Shown: piece after piece, positions 44,401 to 53,327 of the stretch
How the letters are laid out: the number at the start of each line of letters is the position of its first letter
Numbering within the stretch: position 1 is the stretch's first letter
NCBI RefSeq assembly: GCF_014297275.1
Contig: NZ_JACOQK010000001.1
Location: 682,001-746,000, forward strand
DNA length: 64,000 bases
Source of the DNA: Clostridium facile
GTDB lineage: Bacteria > Bacillota > Clostridia > Oscillospirales > Ruminococcaceae
Direction of reading: 5' to 3'
Program-made: the position numbers and the translations under genes
The notes under the pieces: model-generated
What the model was told of the DNA's origin: nothing
The model's input: only the letters and a program-made list of their open reading frames with translations
Database searches by the model: none

Positions 44401-45243
44401 ATAGGTAATTACCATTTTGGCATATAAGCAACGTTCCATCAGTTCCTCATCACCAATGGCAGCAGCATATCCGTTGGCTTTTGCATCAACTAATGCGCTG
44501 TCGTACCAACCAGTTCCCACAATAGCACCCAGGGTAACGGTTTGGTCATCGTTTGCAAAGTAATCTGTAACATCGTAAGTCTGGTAATGAGTATAGCTGC
44601 TGTAGTCCGTCCATCCGGGAGCTAAAATAGAATTAAGTTCACCCTGTACTTCCTTGCCATTAATATAGGCTTCATAATCGCCTAATCCTGTGATATATAA
44701 CCGAGCGGAAGCAACTTCTTTTCCACTTAGTTTTTGTTCTGTACGGAACAGCAAGGAATCCATTCCGTCCTCATAGTTTTGGATGGTAATCCAGGAAGCA
44801 CCGTCCCAATTACAACCAGTTTCAAAATATGCTGGTTCGGTCTGGCTGGTTTTGCCGTCCTGATCCCATACAGTAGCGGTCCAATAATATCTGGTCTGTG
44901 GCTCCAACTGTTTTGCATTGCCATCAAAATTATACTGGATTGCGGTGGATTTGGTATCCTGCTGTTTTCCAGTATCCCAAACAATTTCGCCGTTTTCATT
45001 GCCCTTATGTACTACAATCTGATAAGCCTGCTGGGAAGCACCTATCTGTTTTGATTGCATTTTCCAACTAAATATTGGGTTTTGTTCAATTCCAATTGGA
45101 TTGGTCTGATGTCCCACCTGCGCTTCTACCAACTGGGTTACTGGCTGTTCTGTTGCGGCGACTGAGGTAAAGCTGCCTGCTGTAACAGAAAGACCCAAAG
45201 CTACAGCTAATAGCCCAGAGATATATCGGTTTTTCTTATTCAT
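41467..45243 (-). CDS. Secreted, wall-anchored GH78 alpha-L-rhamnosidase
   Basis: 1258 aa from ATG 45243 (AAAGGAGAGGATGTC upstream), giving a normal signal peptide; a longer frame adds 28 unlikely residues. Order: fibronectin-like domain (NPIFSWKMQSKQIGASQQAY, TRYYWTATVWDQDGK), beta-sandwiches (SARLYITGLGDYEAYINGK, LAPGWTDYS), the alpha/alpha-barrel with VPTDCPTREYYGWSGDAQLF, GWADASIIIPW, LGDWCGIG and TTIWERWDIW, and a C-terminal beta-domain (GSYDSYYGKIVSNWK). Then three FIVAR repeats, an NAAKTGD sorting-like tail, a helix and RKKK. It removes terminal alpha-L-rhamnose outside the cell. Divergent from an AraC gene. Confidence 0.93.
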   Translation of the reverse strand: MNKKNRYISGLLAVALGLSVTAGSFTSVAATEQPVTQLVEAQVGHQTNPIGIEQNPIFSWKMQSKQIGASQQAYQIVVHKGNENGEIVWDTGKQQDTKSTAIQYNFDGNAKQLEPQTRYYWTATVWDQDGKTSQTEPAYFETGCNWDGASWITIQNYEDGMDSLLFRTEQKLSGKEVASARLYITGLGDYEAYINGKEVQGELNSILAPGWTDYSSYTHYQTYDVTDYFANDDQTVTLGAIVGTGWYDSALVDAKANGYAAAIGDEELMERCLYAKMVITYADNTTQEIVTDNENWKASSITPYEEDGIYEGETFNASVAADLEGWNQSGYDVSNWSSIETLQYKGNVTASDDGIIYDYQELPMESAYSYNTSDIITADAGSNYAQGEIDFTKANSYQPGDEIHLKAGDTLIADFGQNASATVALQVSAPAGTKISMQPGECLSDGKDGSFTKGTLIPGACAGRGFRYIASGEGVESYRAQFHFTGYQYLEIKADQDITLYNLSSMAVSSIDKETGFIETSDELLNQFISNSKWSQVSNFNSVPTDCPTREYYGWSGDAQLFAESAMYHFDSANFLGNYIDIMNDFYNTYGVYGNIMPMHTNSFFNKLIGAGWADASIIIPWVYYQQTGDLSFAKTYWKQMTEYTDKIAANGHSYSLGDWCGIGESSGTPFTANAYNILINDLMSKMAKALGYQDQADKYAQNAESKRQETIEKYVTPEGDVLCASADGGGEGYVDNAQTALAWAIKLKLYHTEEQKQAILSNLAASVENENQSVSTIRGENTLSTGFLGVNVLLPALSETSNSGTAYNLMTNDDMYTFLYSAAHGATTIWERWDIWTEENGYDTSNVSQNHYSYGAASEWLYEYAAGIQKDEENPGFKHFILQPEVDDSLSYLNGSYDSYYGKIVSNWKADQGELTSYETVVPANTTATLYLPVSEQAVTEFTAVNGVHFIGMEEHNGKLAAKFELQAGGYHFAVKDGKLMVSIADGYVVKTNKSILDKVIAYAETQQSSPEFDNVIADVQKSFTQAFENAKTVSNNVAASQEEVDTAWQTLLNEIHKLGFVKGDISSLESLVALAETYDMDDYVEAGQAEFQEALKAAQDLLANKDNAMAEEIETAENNLLNAMLNLRYKADKSILEEVLAEANKVDANAYTAESYAALQAAVAEASDVYNNENATQEEVDAAVTSVQTAMDKLVAVDGTPAETPTEGNDTAGTQTGQESTTPKANAAKTGDFAPIAGMAALAIASGVLLFTRKKK

Positions 45244-45379
45244 GACATCCTCTCCTTTGTGATATACAATAATTTTGATTGACGATTGAATGACATAATT
45301 ATATAATAGTAACAGGTTCAGAAACAATCACATCAACACGCCAAAATTCTCTCTTTTGGTAACCTTAGGAGTAGATACA

Positions 45380-46384
45380 ATGAAAACAATCGAACAAATG
45401 GTAGCTAGCTTTCAAAAGCTGTTTTCTTCCAAAGAGGCAATGGAACACTTTGATGAGAGGCAGAAAAAAGCAGTAGATTATATTAAAAAGCATGAAGTTG
45501 CCCCAAATAACCAATGGAAAGAAAAAGAAATTAAGGTATTTCCCCATCCATATTATCCCCATCAAAAGGATTACATATATTTTCATCGGCATCATTGTTT
45601 TGAGTTGGTTTATGTATATCAGGGGACAGCAACAAACTATTTTGCTAACTCCAAACTGGTGTTAAACAAAGGGGATGCCCTTTTGCTCAACCCTAATATT
45701 GGGCACCATCTTTGTGTAAATAGCATTGATGATGTGGTATTTAACATCCAAATTACCAAAGAGGCGTTCGACCAGTCTTTTTTGCAACTTTTATCTGACA
45801 ATAAACTCTTTTCCGACTTTTTTATGGATTACCTTTATCAAATCAATCAATTAAATGATTTTATGTACTGCCCTTATGATCCGGAAAACGATATTGCTAT
45901 TCCAATAAAGGGGGTTGTAGAGGAATTTTTTAACGACCAAATTGGACATGAAACCATGATCAAATTTTATTTGGCAATCGCTTTTCGAAAAATAGCCCGG
46001 AGCTATTTTACGAAAATGGAGTTACAGCAATCTTCTCAGGAACATCAGAAAAAAATATTTTCTATTTTATCCTATCTGAATCAACATTATCACACAGCCA
46101 CATTGCCAGAAGTTGCGGAGCAGTTCCATTATTCTGAAAAATACCTTTCCCGCTTGATTAAAAAGGCGACAGGAAAGACCTTTAATGAAATTATTATTAC
46201 AAACAAATTGAATGAAGCACAGGAGCTTTTATCAAATAGCAGCTTGTCTGTAGAGGAAATTGCGGTAAAAGTAGGATATTTGAATCCAGCGCCATTTTAT
46301 AAATTATTTAAAGAACGGTATGGTGTCACACCAGCGCATTTTCGAAAAGAACAACAGCAAAAAAATAATATTCCATTGCAATAA
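45380..46384 (+). CDS. AraC-family regulator, likely of the GH78 gene
   Basis: 334 aa from ATG 45380 (TAGGAG 9 bp upstream); an ATG 24 bp earlier has no ribosome site. A cupin-type N-domain (RHHCFELVYVYQGTATNYF, LNKGDALLLNPNIGHHLC) and two AraC helix-turn-helix motifs (TLPEVAEQFHYSEKYLSRLI; VEEIAVKVGYLNPAPFYKLF). It is a clear paralogue of the regulator at 5132, matching along the whole chain (for example DDVVFNIQITK against DDLVFNIMISK). Divergent from GH78 across a ~136-bp gap that must hold both promoters and the operator. Confidence 0.92.
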   Translation: MKTIEQMVASFQKLFSSKEAMEHFDERQKKAVDYIKKHEVAPNNQWKEKEIKVFPHPYYPHQKDYIYFHRHHCFELVYVYQGTATNYFANSKLVLNKGDALLLNPNIGHHLCVNSIDDVVFNIQITKEAFDQSFLQLLSDNKLFSDFFMDYLYQINQLNDFMYCPYDPENDIAIPIKGVVEEFFNDQIGHETMIKFYLAIAFRKIARSYFTKMELQQSSQEHQKKIFSILSYLNQHYHTATLPEVAEQFHYSEKYLSRLIKKATGKTFNEIIITNKLNEAQELLSNSSLSVEEIAVKVGYLNPAPFYKLFKERYGVTPAHFRKEQQQKNNIPLQ

Positions 46385-46520
46385 TATTCCAGGGAAAAAT
46401 TGTGGGATGGGTTACAATTGGAACAATAGTTTCATCTGTTGCGTTTAAAGAGATTAGCTGGGATATTTGATATCACCAACTTAATTTAGTAGAACAACCA
46501 TTCCTGTAGGAGGAAGCTTT

Positions 46521-47732
46521 ATGAAAAAAATAGCGATGTTTACGATGGGTACAAGAGGAGATGTCCAACCTTATATATACCTTGCGCAAGAACTAATTCA
46601 ACATGAATGTGAAGTTGTACTAGGCTCCCACCCATGCTGGAAAAACTTGATAGAATCTTCCGGTGTCAAATTTATACCGATTGGTCCAGATATAGATATC
46701 GAAAAAGAAGCAGCAATTATCCGAGGAAAAAATAAGAACCCTGCCCTCAGTATGTTAAAAACCATGCGGTTTGTATTCAAAATTGTGGAACAATCTTCAA
46801 GAGAAGTCTATCAAGCATCTGTTGGAAAAGACCTTATCATTGTTTCCCATTCCCAGATGGGAGCTACCGAAGCGGAGGTTTTAAATATTCCAATCGTAAA
46901 TGTTACTCTCCAAACAGAGATGATACCACAGGCACGAAAGCCGAAAACATTCATGGATAGAGTATTTGGCGGTTTTATCGCAAAGCAAATTGCAAAACCC
47001 TATAATAAAATCAGAAAACAATATGGTTTAAAACCTGCCAAGGACATTGGTAAAATAATGTCTAAACAACTGGATTTAATCCCCATTAGTACTTATGTAA
47101 AACAGCGCAATCCTTACTGGGAACCGCAACATATCCTCACTGGCTTTTGGTATCAAGAAGCGAAAGGATATGAACCAGATGAAAAACTGCGAGAATTCCT
47201 GAAATCTGGAGAAAAGCCAATTCTTTTAGCCCTTGGCGCAATGTCGTTTGAAGATAAAGCAGAAACTGCAAAATTAGACGCTTTTGTCAAAGCTTTTGAA
47301 AAATGTGGTGAGAGGGCAATGATTCAAGGATTTCAAAAAACATTAAAAGAATATAAGCTGCCAGACACAATGATTGCAGTGGGTTCTATTCCTCATAGTT
47401 ATTTATTCCAAAAGTGTAAAATGGTTGTACATCATTGTGGTTTTGGAACGGCGGCAGCTACGTTAATCTATGGCGTTCCATCCATCCCTGTGCCACATGT
47501 CCTCGACCAGATTGGGTTTGCCAACATCCTTTTTGATCTTGGGGTAGCATGTAAACCTTTGGACGGAAAGCATATCAGGGAGCAAGAGGTAATTTGTAGT
47601 ATCCATGATATGGAAAACCATTATGAGGAACGGCTGCAAACAGCCCAAGAACTATCCGAAAAAATAAGGGAAGAACATGGGCTGCAATCTGCGGTAAAAT
47701 TGATCTTAGAAACAATGAATCATGAAAAATGA
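46521..47732 (+). CDS. GT1-family glycosyltransferase (MGT / sterol-glucosyltransferase-like)
   Basis: 403 aa. N-domain: MFTMGTRGDVQPYIYLAQEL, GSHPCWKNLIESSGVKFIPI. C-domain donor site: PILLALGAMSFEDK and VVHHCGFGTAAATLIYGVP, then HVLDQIGFANILFDLGVA. This fits GT1 enzymes that move sugars from UDP/dTDP donors to small or lipid acceptors, as in macrolide or sterol glucosylation. AGGAGG lies 7 bp before ATG 46521. A single gene with its own terminator; the acceptor is unknown. Detoxification of a plant or microbial aglycone would suit the neighbouring rhamnosidase, but that is speculation. Confidence 0.9.
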   Translation: MKKIAMFTMGTRGDVQPYIYLAQELIQHECEVVLGSHPCWKNLIESSGVKFIPIGPDIDIEKEAAIIRGKNKNPALSMLKTMRFVFKIVEQSSREVYQASVGKDLIIVSHSQMGATEAEVLNIPIVNVTLQTEMIPQARKPKTFMDRVFGGFIAKQIAKPYNKIRKQYGLKPAKDIGKIMSKQLDLIPISTYVKQRNPYWEPQHILTGFWYQEAKGYEPDEKLREFLKSGEKPILLALGAMSFEDKAETAKLDAFVKAFEKCGERAMIQGFQKTLKEYKLPDTMIAVGSIPHSYLFQKCKMVVHHCGFGTAAATLIYGVPSIPVPHVLDQIGFANILFDLGVACKPLDGKHIREQEVICSIHDMENHYEERLQTAQELSEKIREEHGLQSAVKLILETMNHEK

Positions 47733-47754
47733 AAAAGAAGTAAAAGGCCATAAG

Positions 47755-47802
47755 AAAAACCTTTTCACAACAACAAAAAGCATGTTTGGTGAAAAGGTTT
47801 TT
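47755..47802. terminator. Bidirectional terminator
   Basis: AAAAACCTTTTCAC (47755-47768) pairs perfectly with GTGAAAAGGTTTTT (47789-47802), between the convergent GT1 and TspO genes. Confidence 0.88.
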
Positions 47803-47822
47803 AATGATATGAAAAAAGATCT

Positions 47823-48296
47823 TTAATTGAGTATCCATACCCCTAAATTTAAATAGCCAGCAAAGCTGACCCAGATGAGGTAGGGGAGTTGTAGCCATGC
47901 AGCCCATTTACTCTGTTTGGCAAAAAGCAAAATCATTATAAGAATCAGAATCCATAGTGCTATCAGCCAGATAAATGCAAATAAAAAAGCTTGTGCGTTG
48001 AAAAAAATCAAACTCCAGCAGAAATTAAAAAATAATTGCGCAATATAAACCAATAATGTTCTGGTTTTTAAACGCTGTGGCCCATCTATCGTTAAAATAC
48101 AGGCAATGCCAATTCCCATAAGAAGATAAAGAATGGACCAAACAATTGGAAATACTAGATTAGGAGGTGTCAGTGGAGGTTTGATGATGTTAGCATCATA
48201 AGCATTGATTCCATCCCGTATCAGTAAACCAGAAATTCCACCTACTAATAAGGTGAAAACAATCGAGAATAAATAAATTTTTGTTGTTTTTTTCAT
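47823..48296 (-). CDS. tspO: TspO/MBR family membrane protein
   Basis: 157 aa, the usual length, with five membrane helices. Family motifs: KPPLTPPNLVFPIVWSILYL (near 39-58), AQLFFNFCWSLIFF, and WLQLPYLIWVSFAGYLNLGV, the conserved C-terminal helix. TspO proteins bind porphyrins and related tetrapyrroles and act in stress responses; the exact role here is unknown. A GGGGGG-type ribosome site precedes ATG 48296. Confidence 0.95.
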   Translation of the reverse strand: MKKTTKIYLFSIVFTLLVGGISGLLIRDGINAYDANIIKPPLTPPNLVFPIVWSILYLLMGIGIACILTIDGPQRLKTRTLLVYIAQLFFNFCWSLIFFNAQAFLFAFIWLIALWILILIMILLFAKQSKWAAWLQLPYLIWVSFAGYLNLGVWILN

Positions 48297-48523
48297 TTAT
48301 AACCCCCCTTTATTGGTGTTTTAGTAAATTGTTTTGGCTTCTAATTTTAATATATGAAAAATCATAAAAAACATTCTTCTTTGTATGTTGCATTACATCA
48401 GAGGTCAATAAAAAAGGAATTATAACATCCACAAAATATCATGATATCTGTTCTATTAATCGTGTTGTTTTTAACCCAAGATAAAGCATTATGGAACAAA
48501 TTTGCTCGATTGCATTACTACAT

Positions 48524-48554
48524 AAAAAGGCATCGTTTTAAACGATGCCTTTTT
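48524..48554 (-). terminator. Terminator of the GH127 gene
   Basis: A perfect 31-bp palindrome: AAAAAGGCATCGTTT opposite AAACGATGCCTTTTT, 24 bp after the stop of the minus-strand gene. Confidence 0.9.
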
Positions 48555-48577
48555 GCCTTATTCAATTGTGTAAGATG

Positions 48578-51500
48578 TTATTTTTTCTTACGAGTAAGCA
48601 ATAATGCTGCACCAGCTAAAGTGATCGCTGCTAAGCCCGCAATTGGAGCAAAATCTCCTGTTTTTGCTGTGTTTGCTTTTGGTGTGGTAGATTCTTGCCC
48701 TGTTTGTGTACCGTCTGCATGATTATTTTCGGCTGGTGTTTCTACTGTTACCAACCCTTTCATTGCTTCTTGTACTCTTGTTGTTGCTGCATCTACTTCC
48801 TCTTGGCTTGCGTTTTCATCCGCCATCACTTCGTTCGCTTTTGCTACTGCTGCTTGCAGTATTCCATAGCTTTCTGCTGTGTAGCTGCTTCCATCAATTT
48901 CTCCTGCTACCTTTATTACAGTTTCCAAAATTGATTTGTCCGCTTTGAATCGCAGTTGCAACATTCCGCTTAACAGTTCATCGATCGCTGCGTTTATTTC
49001 TTCCTGGCTCGCATTGGCATTCTCATAGACTTCCTGTGCTTTTTCTTGAATCCCTGCAAATACTTCCCATGTTGCTGGGGTGTATTCTTCTTTTTGGTAT
49101 CCTGCACATTCGTCTAGCAGTTCTTTTAACTGGCTCTTGTCTGCCAGTTTTTCCAATGCTTCATAGGCTGCTTTCAGGTCATTGTATGCTTTGTCAATTT
49201 CCTTCTGCATTGCTTCTTCATCTGCCAATACCGTTTCCGCATTTGCCAATGCTGTTTTGAAGTTCTCTTTCGCTGCTCCATCACGGTACTGGCTCAAGTC
49301 GGTGTCTTTTACCTGGTTATACAGTTCCTGTAAAGCTGTCTTGTCACCTTTTTGGAATCCTAGCTTATGGATTTCTTTCAGCAAGGTTTGCCATGCAGTG
49401 TTTACTTCTTCCTGGGTTGCAGATGGGTTATCATATACATTCTGTGCTTCTTCCAATGCTTTGTCAAAGCTCTGTTGCACTGATGGAATCGCATTTTTGT
49501 ATTCATCTGTCCCTTTCAGACGGTTTGCTTCTGCAATTACCTTTTCTAGGATGGTTTTATCCACTTCTCCTATTGGTTTTTTCTCCAGTGCTTCATAGGA
49601 TGCTTTCAGGTTGTTATACGCTGTTTCCACATCTTTTACCAATGCGTTTTCGTCATCCAAGACATCTTTTGCTGCTTCCAGCGCTGTCTTAAAGTTCTCT
49701 TTTGTTTCCCCATCTAGGTATTGATCCAGATCCGTATCTTTTACCTGATCGTATAACGCTTGCAGTTCTGTTTTATCCCCTGCTTGTTTGTTCAGGTTTT
49801 GGATTTGTTTGATCATTTCCGCATATGCCTGGTTTACTTCTTCCTGACTTGCGTTTGGATCATTATACACTGCCTGTGCTTCTTCCAGTGCCTTATCATA
49901 GCTTTCTTTTACTGCTGGAATTACATTTTTGTATTCATCTGTGTCCTTCTTCGCAATTGCCTGTTCAATAACATATTGCAGGATATGCTTATCCACTGGT
50001 TTTTTCTCCAATGCGTCAAATGCTGTCTGCAATCTGGTTACAGCGTTGTTGATTTCATCTTGGGTAGCGGTATCACTTCCCAACAATGTAGCTGCTTTTT
50101 CCAGTTCCGCTTTAAAAGTATCTTTTGCGCTGCCATCTTTATACTGGCTTAAATCCGTATCTTTCAGGCTGTTGTACAGGTTTTCCAAGGCGGATTTGTC
50201 CACTGTTGGTGTTTCTGTGGAAATCAATTTCCAGGATTGCATTGGATTTGCAACATCTTCCCATAAATGAATATTATTGCTATCACCAGCTTCAGAGACC
50301 AAACAATGATTCACTTTGCTGGCAATGGTAATGTAACCTTGTTGGGTACTAAATACATTCCATAATTGATTGTCAGCACCGGTATTGTCCTGTACAAGAA
50401 CATTGGCACCATTGCTAGAAGAAGCTGATGTATCATATGCTAATACTTTTCCGGTAGCTGGGTTAACAATCTGGTAATATTCGCCAGATTTTTGGAATTT
50501 CCAAATCTGGTTATCTGGAATAGGGTCGGTTAATTCTGTACCCCGTTCCACGTTATTGTTGCTCAGGGTAACAGACATCATCAAACCACTGTTTTTGCTT
50601 TCCAAACCATATTCTACGCCTTCTGTAATGCCAGTATCCATCGCTGTTTGCAGCCATGTCGCATAACGGGAATTGTTATCCCAGGTTTGTCCAGCAGAGG
50701 CGTAATCCATGACAGTAAAGGAACCACCATCTGTTGTAGCAACGGAGAATGCCATATTACATGGTACTTCAGTGTCAACTGGAGTAACTATTGCAAAACC
50801 GTCTTTATCTGTGGCAATAGAGACTGGCATGTCAATATTTTCCCCAAACCGAACATCTCTTGCCAATGTAATAGGGCCACGTTGTAACGCAACTTTACCA
50901 ACACCCTTTAAATCATTGATAATACGGGTACGCATATCAAGGGTAAGTTCAATGGTATCTCCAGCAGTCCATTCACGGTTGATTATAGCGTACTCTCCAG
51001 GTGTTGCCGTTATTGTTTCACCATTTACAGTTAAAGTAGTTTCGTTACTCCATGTTGGAATACGCAGAGAAACAGCAAATTGTTCTGCTTGTTCTGGGGT
51101 AACTGTGATTTTAATATTTCCTTCTTTTGGATAAACAGTGTCAACCGCAAACTCTACGGCTTTTCCGGATGGTGTTACTGCCTGAAGGGAACCTGGATTG
51201 TAAAGATTAAATACCACTCCTGATTCGGTGGTAAGAAGCTGCATATATGGTAGTAAACCAGTTCCAGAATCACCATTTGCAGAACAGCAGCTTCCAATTG
51301 GTTGTCCATCCGCTACTGAAAAAATTGCGCCACCGCCCGCGTTTAAACGAGTGCCGTTTAGACGGCTGAAATAATCAAATAAGAATGGATAATCAGCTGT
51401 TTCCGCACCATACAGCTTCATAGAACCGATTAGAGCATTATAAGCGGAAAGTTCGATATCATCCGCAATTTTAGCATCTCCAGCCAACCGTAATACTTGG

Positions 51501-53155
51501 AAGCAGTATTTCATCCAGGTAACGGTAATACAGGTTTCCTGCATGTGCTGGATACTGGAGTCTGTCTGGTTCACTGCCATATGGTTCCATTGTTCTTCTC
51601 CACCTGGATTTGGATAGGAATAATCGCTGCCAGAGCCGGAGCCTCCACCAGAACCAGCCACGGTAAGTTCATTTTCACTTACCAAACGGTAATAGTTTAA
51701 GCAGGCGGTGCGGTATTTTTCAATGCCGGTAACACGGTAATATTCCACCAGCCCTTCAAAGCAAGAAGTGAGCTCATACGCTTTGGTTTGGTTGGTCATA
51801 TATTCGCTTGGAAGTTTTTCACCTTCGATTGCCAGATCAATCAGATTAATACCCACCCTTGTAAAACCAACGTCTACAATCTCAGTACAGAAGTCCAGAT
51901 ATCTTTGGTATCCGGTCATACGGTACAGATTTACCATTGGTTCCAGAATGGATGCAGAGGATAGTCCATTCCAGTCTCCTGTTTCTACAACTGGTGTTTT
52001 CCCCTCTGACTTTGGTCCAAGGATGGTCAGCATCTGGTCCGCATGGCGGCATAGGGCTTCCATTACCTGGTTGCTTAGCTCTTCCTCTTTGCTGATTTCT
52101 AGGAAGGATTCCAGTCCCAGCATTACATATTTACGATTCCAGATATCACGGGTACCCAACTCGTTATCAGTGGCGTTGGAGCTAATCCTTCCACTTGGTT
52201 CCTGAGTAGTGAGCAGGTCACGAACAGTATCCTCAATCATTTTGTATAATTCTTCGTCCTGGGTATAGGCGTAGGTGAAGCAAGCGCCACGTACATATTT
52301 GCCCCAGAACTCACCACGCCAGTTTTGCCATGTTTCAGGGTTGGTGTCCTGTTTATAGCGGAATGGGTCAACTAGGCGTTTCCAGTCCAGTTTTTTAAGT
52401 TCTTCGTTCTGTGTTAACAGTGCCGCTTTGTCGGTTACCCCTTCTAGTTTGACAGAACCTTCGTCCAGCATAGTTTGCACATCATCTACCTTATTTTCAA
52501 CTGGTTCAAATGGTTCCAGCGGTTCTAAGTCGGGGTATCCTGTTCCCTCCACTTTTTCCAGTTTCCAAAGGGTGTTGTCCGAGTTGTTTTCAGCGGTTGC
52601 CGCAATATAGTAGCTTCCTTCTGTCCCTAAATATTCTTTTGAAGTGGAAGAAAGATACTGTGGTTTATCATAAGTAGAAGCATCCTGATTGTAGGTGTTA
52701 CAGAAAGTGTAATAGCCATCTTCTGTACGTTCCATTTCCCAGGTCTGCATTGGGGCAGAATTATTTTCCACACCAACTACATTATTGGCTCCTGGAATAT
52801 CCTCAAAAGCCTCCCCAGTTTTGTGGATACCTACATTGTTGCCCTCTATACAACTAATGCGATAGCCTTTGCCTCCATTGGGAGCAATCATCCATTTTTG
52901 GTTGTTGTTGGAATCGGATTTTTCATTGGTCACAAGTATATAGATATCTTCCCTTGGTGGGGCGTAACTGGTGTCCAATGTGCGTTCCAAAGTTTGCCCT
53001 GTTGCTTTGTTTACCAAATAGTATTGAGCGGTGGTGTCAAGTACAGAATCATTCTCCTGTGCGGAGATAGGGATGACAGGAAGCATAGTCGCTGTCATTG
53101 CCATCGTCACCAACGTTGCAGCAATCCGTTTGGAAACAGATTTGAACCTCTTCAT
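48578..53155 (-). CDS. Secreted, wall-anchored GH127-type beta-L-arabinofuranosidase with two ricin-like domains
   Basis: 1525 aa. Signal peptide 1-32; ricin-like beta-trefoil ~42-200 (QKWMIAPNGGKGYRI, QTWEMERTEDGYYTF); GH127/DUF1680 barrel ~250-850; second ricin-like domain ~850-980 (NQIWKFQKSGEYYQIV, NQLWNVFSTQQGY); seven FIVAR repeats ~985-1480; then NTAKTGD, a helix and RKKK. The four zinc-site residues known from HypBA1-type GH127 enzymes are all visible: E540 and C542 in QETCIT, and C623-C624 in GSCCSANG, the latter including the catalytic cysteine. Another DUF1680-clan family (such as GH146) is possible. AAGGAGGA precedes ATG 53155. No dedicated regulator adjoins it. Confidence 0.88.
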   Translation of the reverse strand: MKRFKSVSKRIAATLVTMAMTATMLPVIPISAQENDSVLDTTAQYYLVNKATGQTLERTLDTSYAPPREDIYILVTNEKSDSNNNQKWMIAPNGGKGYRISCIEGNNVGIHKTGEAFEDIPGANNVVGVENNSAPMQTWEMERTEDGYYTFCNTYNQDASTYDKPQYLSSTSKEYLGTEGSYYIAATAENNSDNTLWKLEKVEGTGYPDLEPLEPFEPVENKVDDVQTMLDEGSVKLEGVTDKAALLTQNEELKKLDWKRLVDPFRYKQDTNPETWQNWRGEFWGKYVRGACFTYAYTQDEELYKMIEDTVRDLLTTQEPSGRISSNATDNELGTRDIWNRKYVMLGLESFLEISKEEELSNQVMEALCRHADQMLTILGPKSEGKTPVVETGDWNGLSSASILEPMVNLYRMTGYQRYLDFCTEIVDVGFTRVGINLIDLAIEGEKLPSEYMTNQTKAYELTSCFEGLVEYYRVTGIEKYRTACLNYYRLVSENELTVAGSGGGSGSGSDYSYPNPGGEEQWNHMAVNQTDSSIQHMQETCITVTWMKYCFQVLRLAGDAKIADDIELSAYNALIGSMKLYGAETADYPFLFDYFSRLNGTRLNAGGGAIFSVADGQPIGSCCSANGDSGTGLLPYMQLLTTESGVVFNLYNPGSLQAVTPSGKAVEFAVDTVYPKEGNIKITVTPEQAEQFAVSLRIPTWSNETTLTVNGETITATPGEYAIINREWTAGDTIELTLDMRTRIINDLKGVGKVALQRGPITLARDVRFGENIDMPVSIATDKDGFAIVTPVDTEVPCNMAFSVATTDGGSFTVMDYASAGQTWDNNSRYATWLQTAMDTGITEGVEYGLESKNSGLMMSVTLSNNNVERGTELTDPIPDNQIWKFQKSGEYYQIVNPATGKVLAYDTSASSSNGANVLVQDNTGADNQLWNVFSTQQGYITIASKVNHCLVSEAGDSNNIHLWEDVANPMQSWKLISTETPTVDKSALENLYNSLKDTDLSQYKDGSAKDTFKAELEKAATLLGSDTATQDEINNAVTRLQTAFDALEKKPVDKHILQYVIEQAIAKKDTDEYKNVIPAVKESYDKALEEAQAVYNDPNASQEEVNQAYAEMIKQIQNLNKQAGDKTELQALYDQVKDTDLDQYLDGETKENFKTALEAAKDVLDDENALVKDVETAYNNLKASYEALEKKPIGEVDKTILEKVIAEANRLKGTDEYKNAIPSVQQSFDKALEEAQNVYDNPSATQEEVNTAWQTLLKEIHKLGFQKGDKTALQELYNQVKDTDLSQYRDGAAKENFKTALANAETVLADEEAMQKEIDKAYNDLKAAYEALEKLADKSQLKELLDECAGYQKEEYTPATWEVFAGIQEKAQEVYENANASQEEINAAIDELLSGMLQLRFKADKSILETVIKVAGEIDGSSYTAESYGILQAAVAKANEVMADENASQEEVDAATTRVQEAMKGLVTVETPAENNHADGTQTGQESTTPKANTAKTGDFAPIAGLAAITLAGAALLLTRKKK

Positions 53156-53327
53156 CTCTTGGTTTTCCTCCTTTTCAACTGAGTTAAAAGGCTGTAGTTT
53201 CCGTCACAAATACCTCCTTATTTCCAAATTCAGCCTTCCATAACAATTATACAATAACCATTAAAATAATCAATAGTATTGAATGTATTTTAGGATAATT
53301 AACAGATATTTTTAGCGAAAAGGGTGA

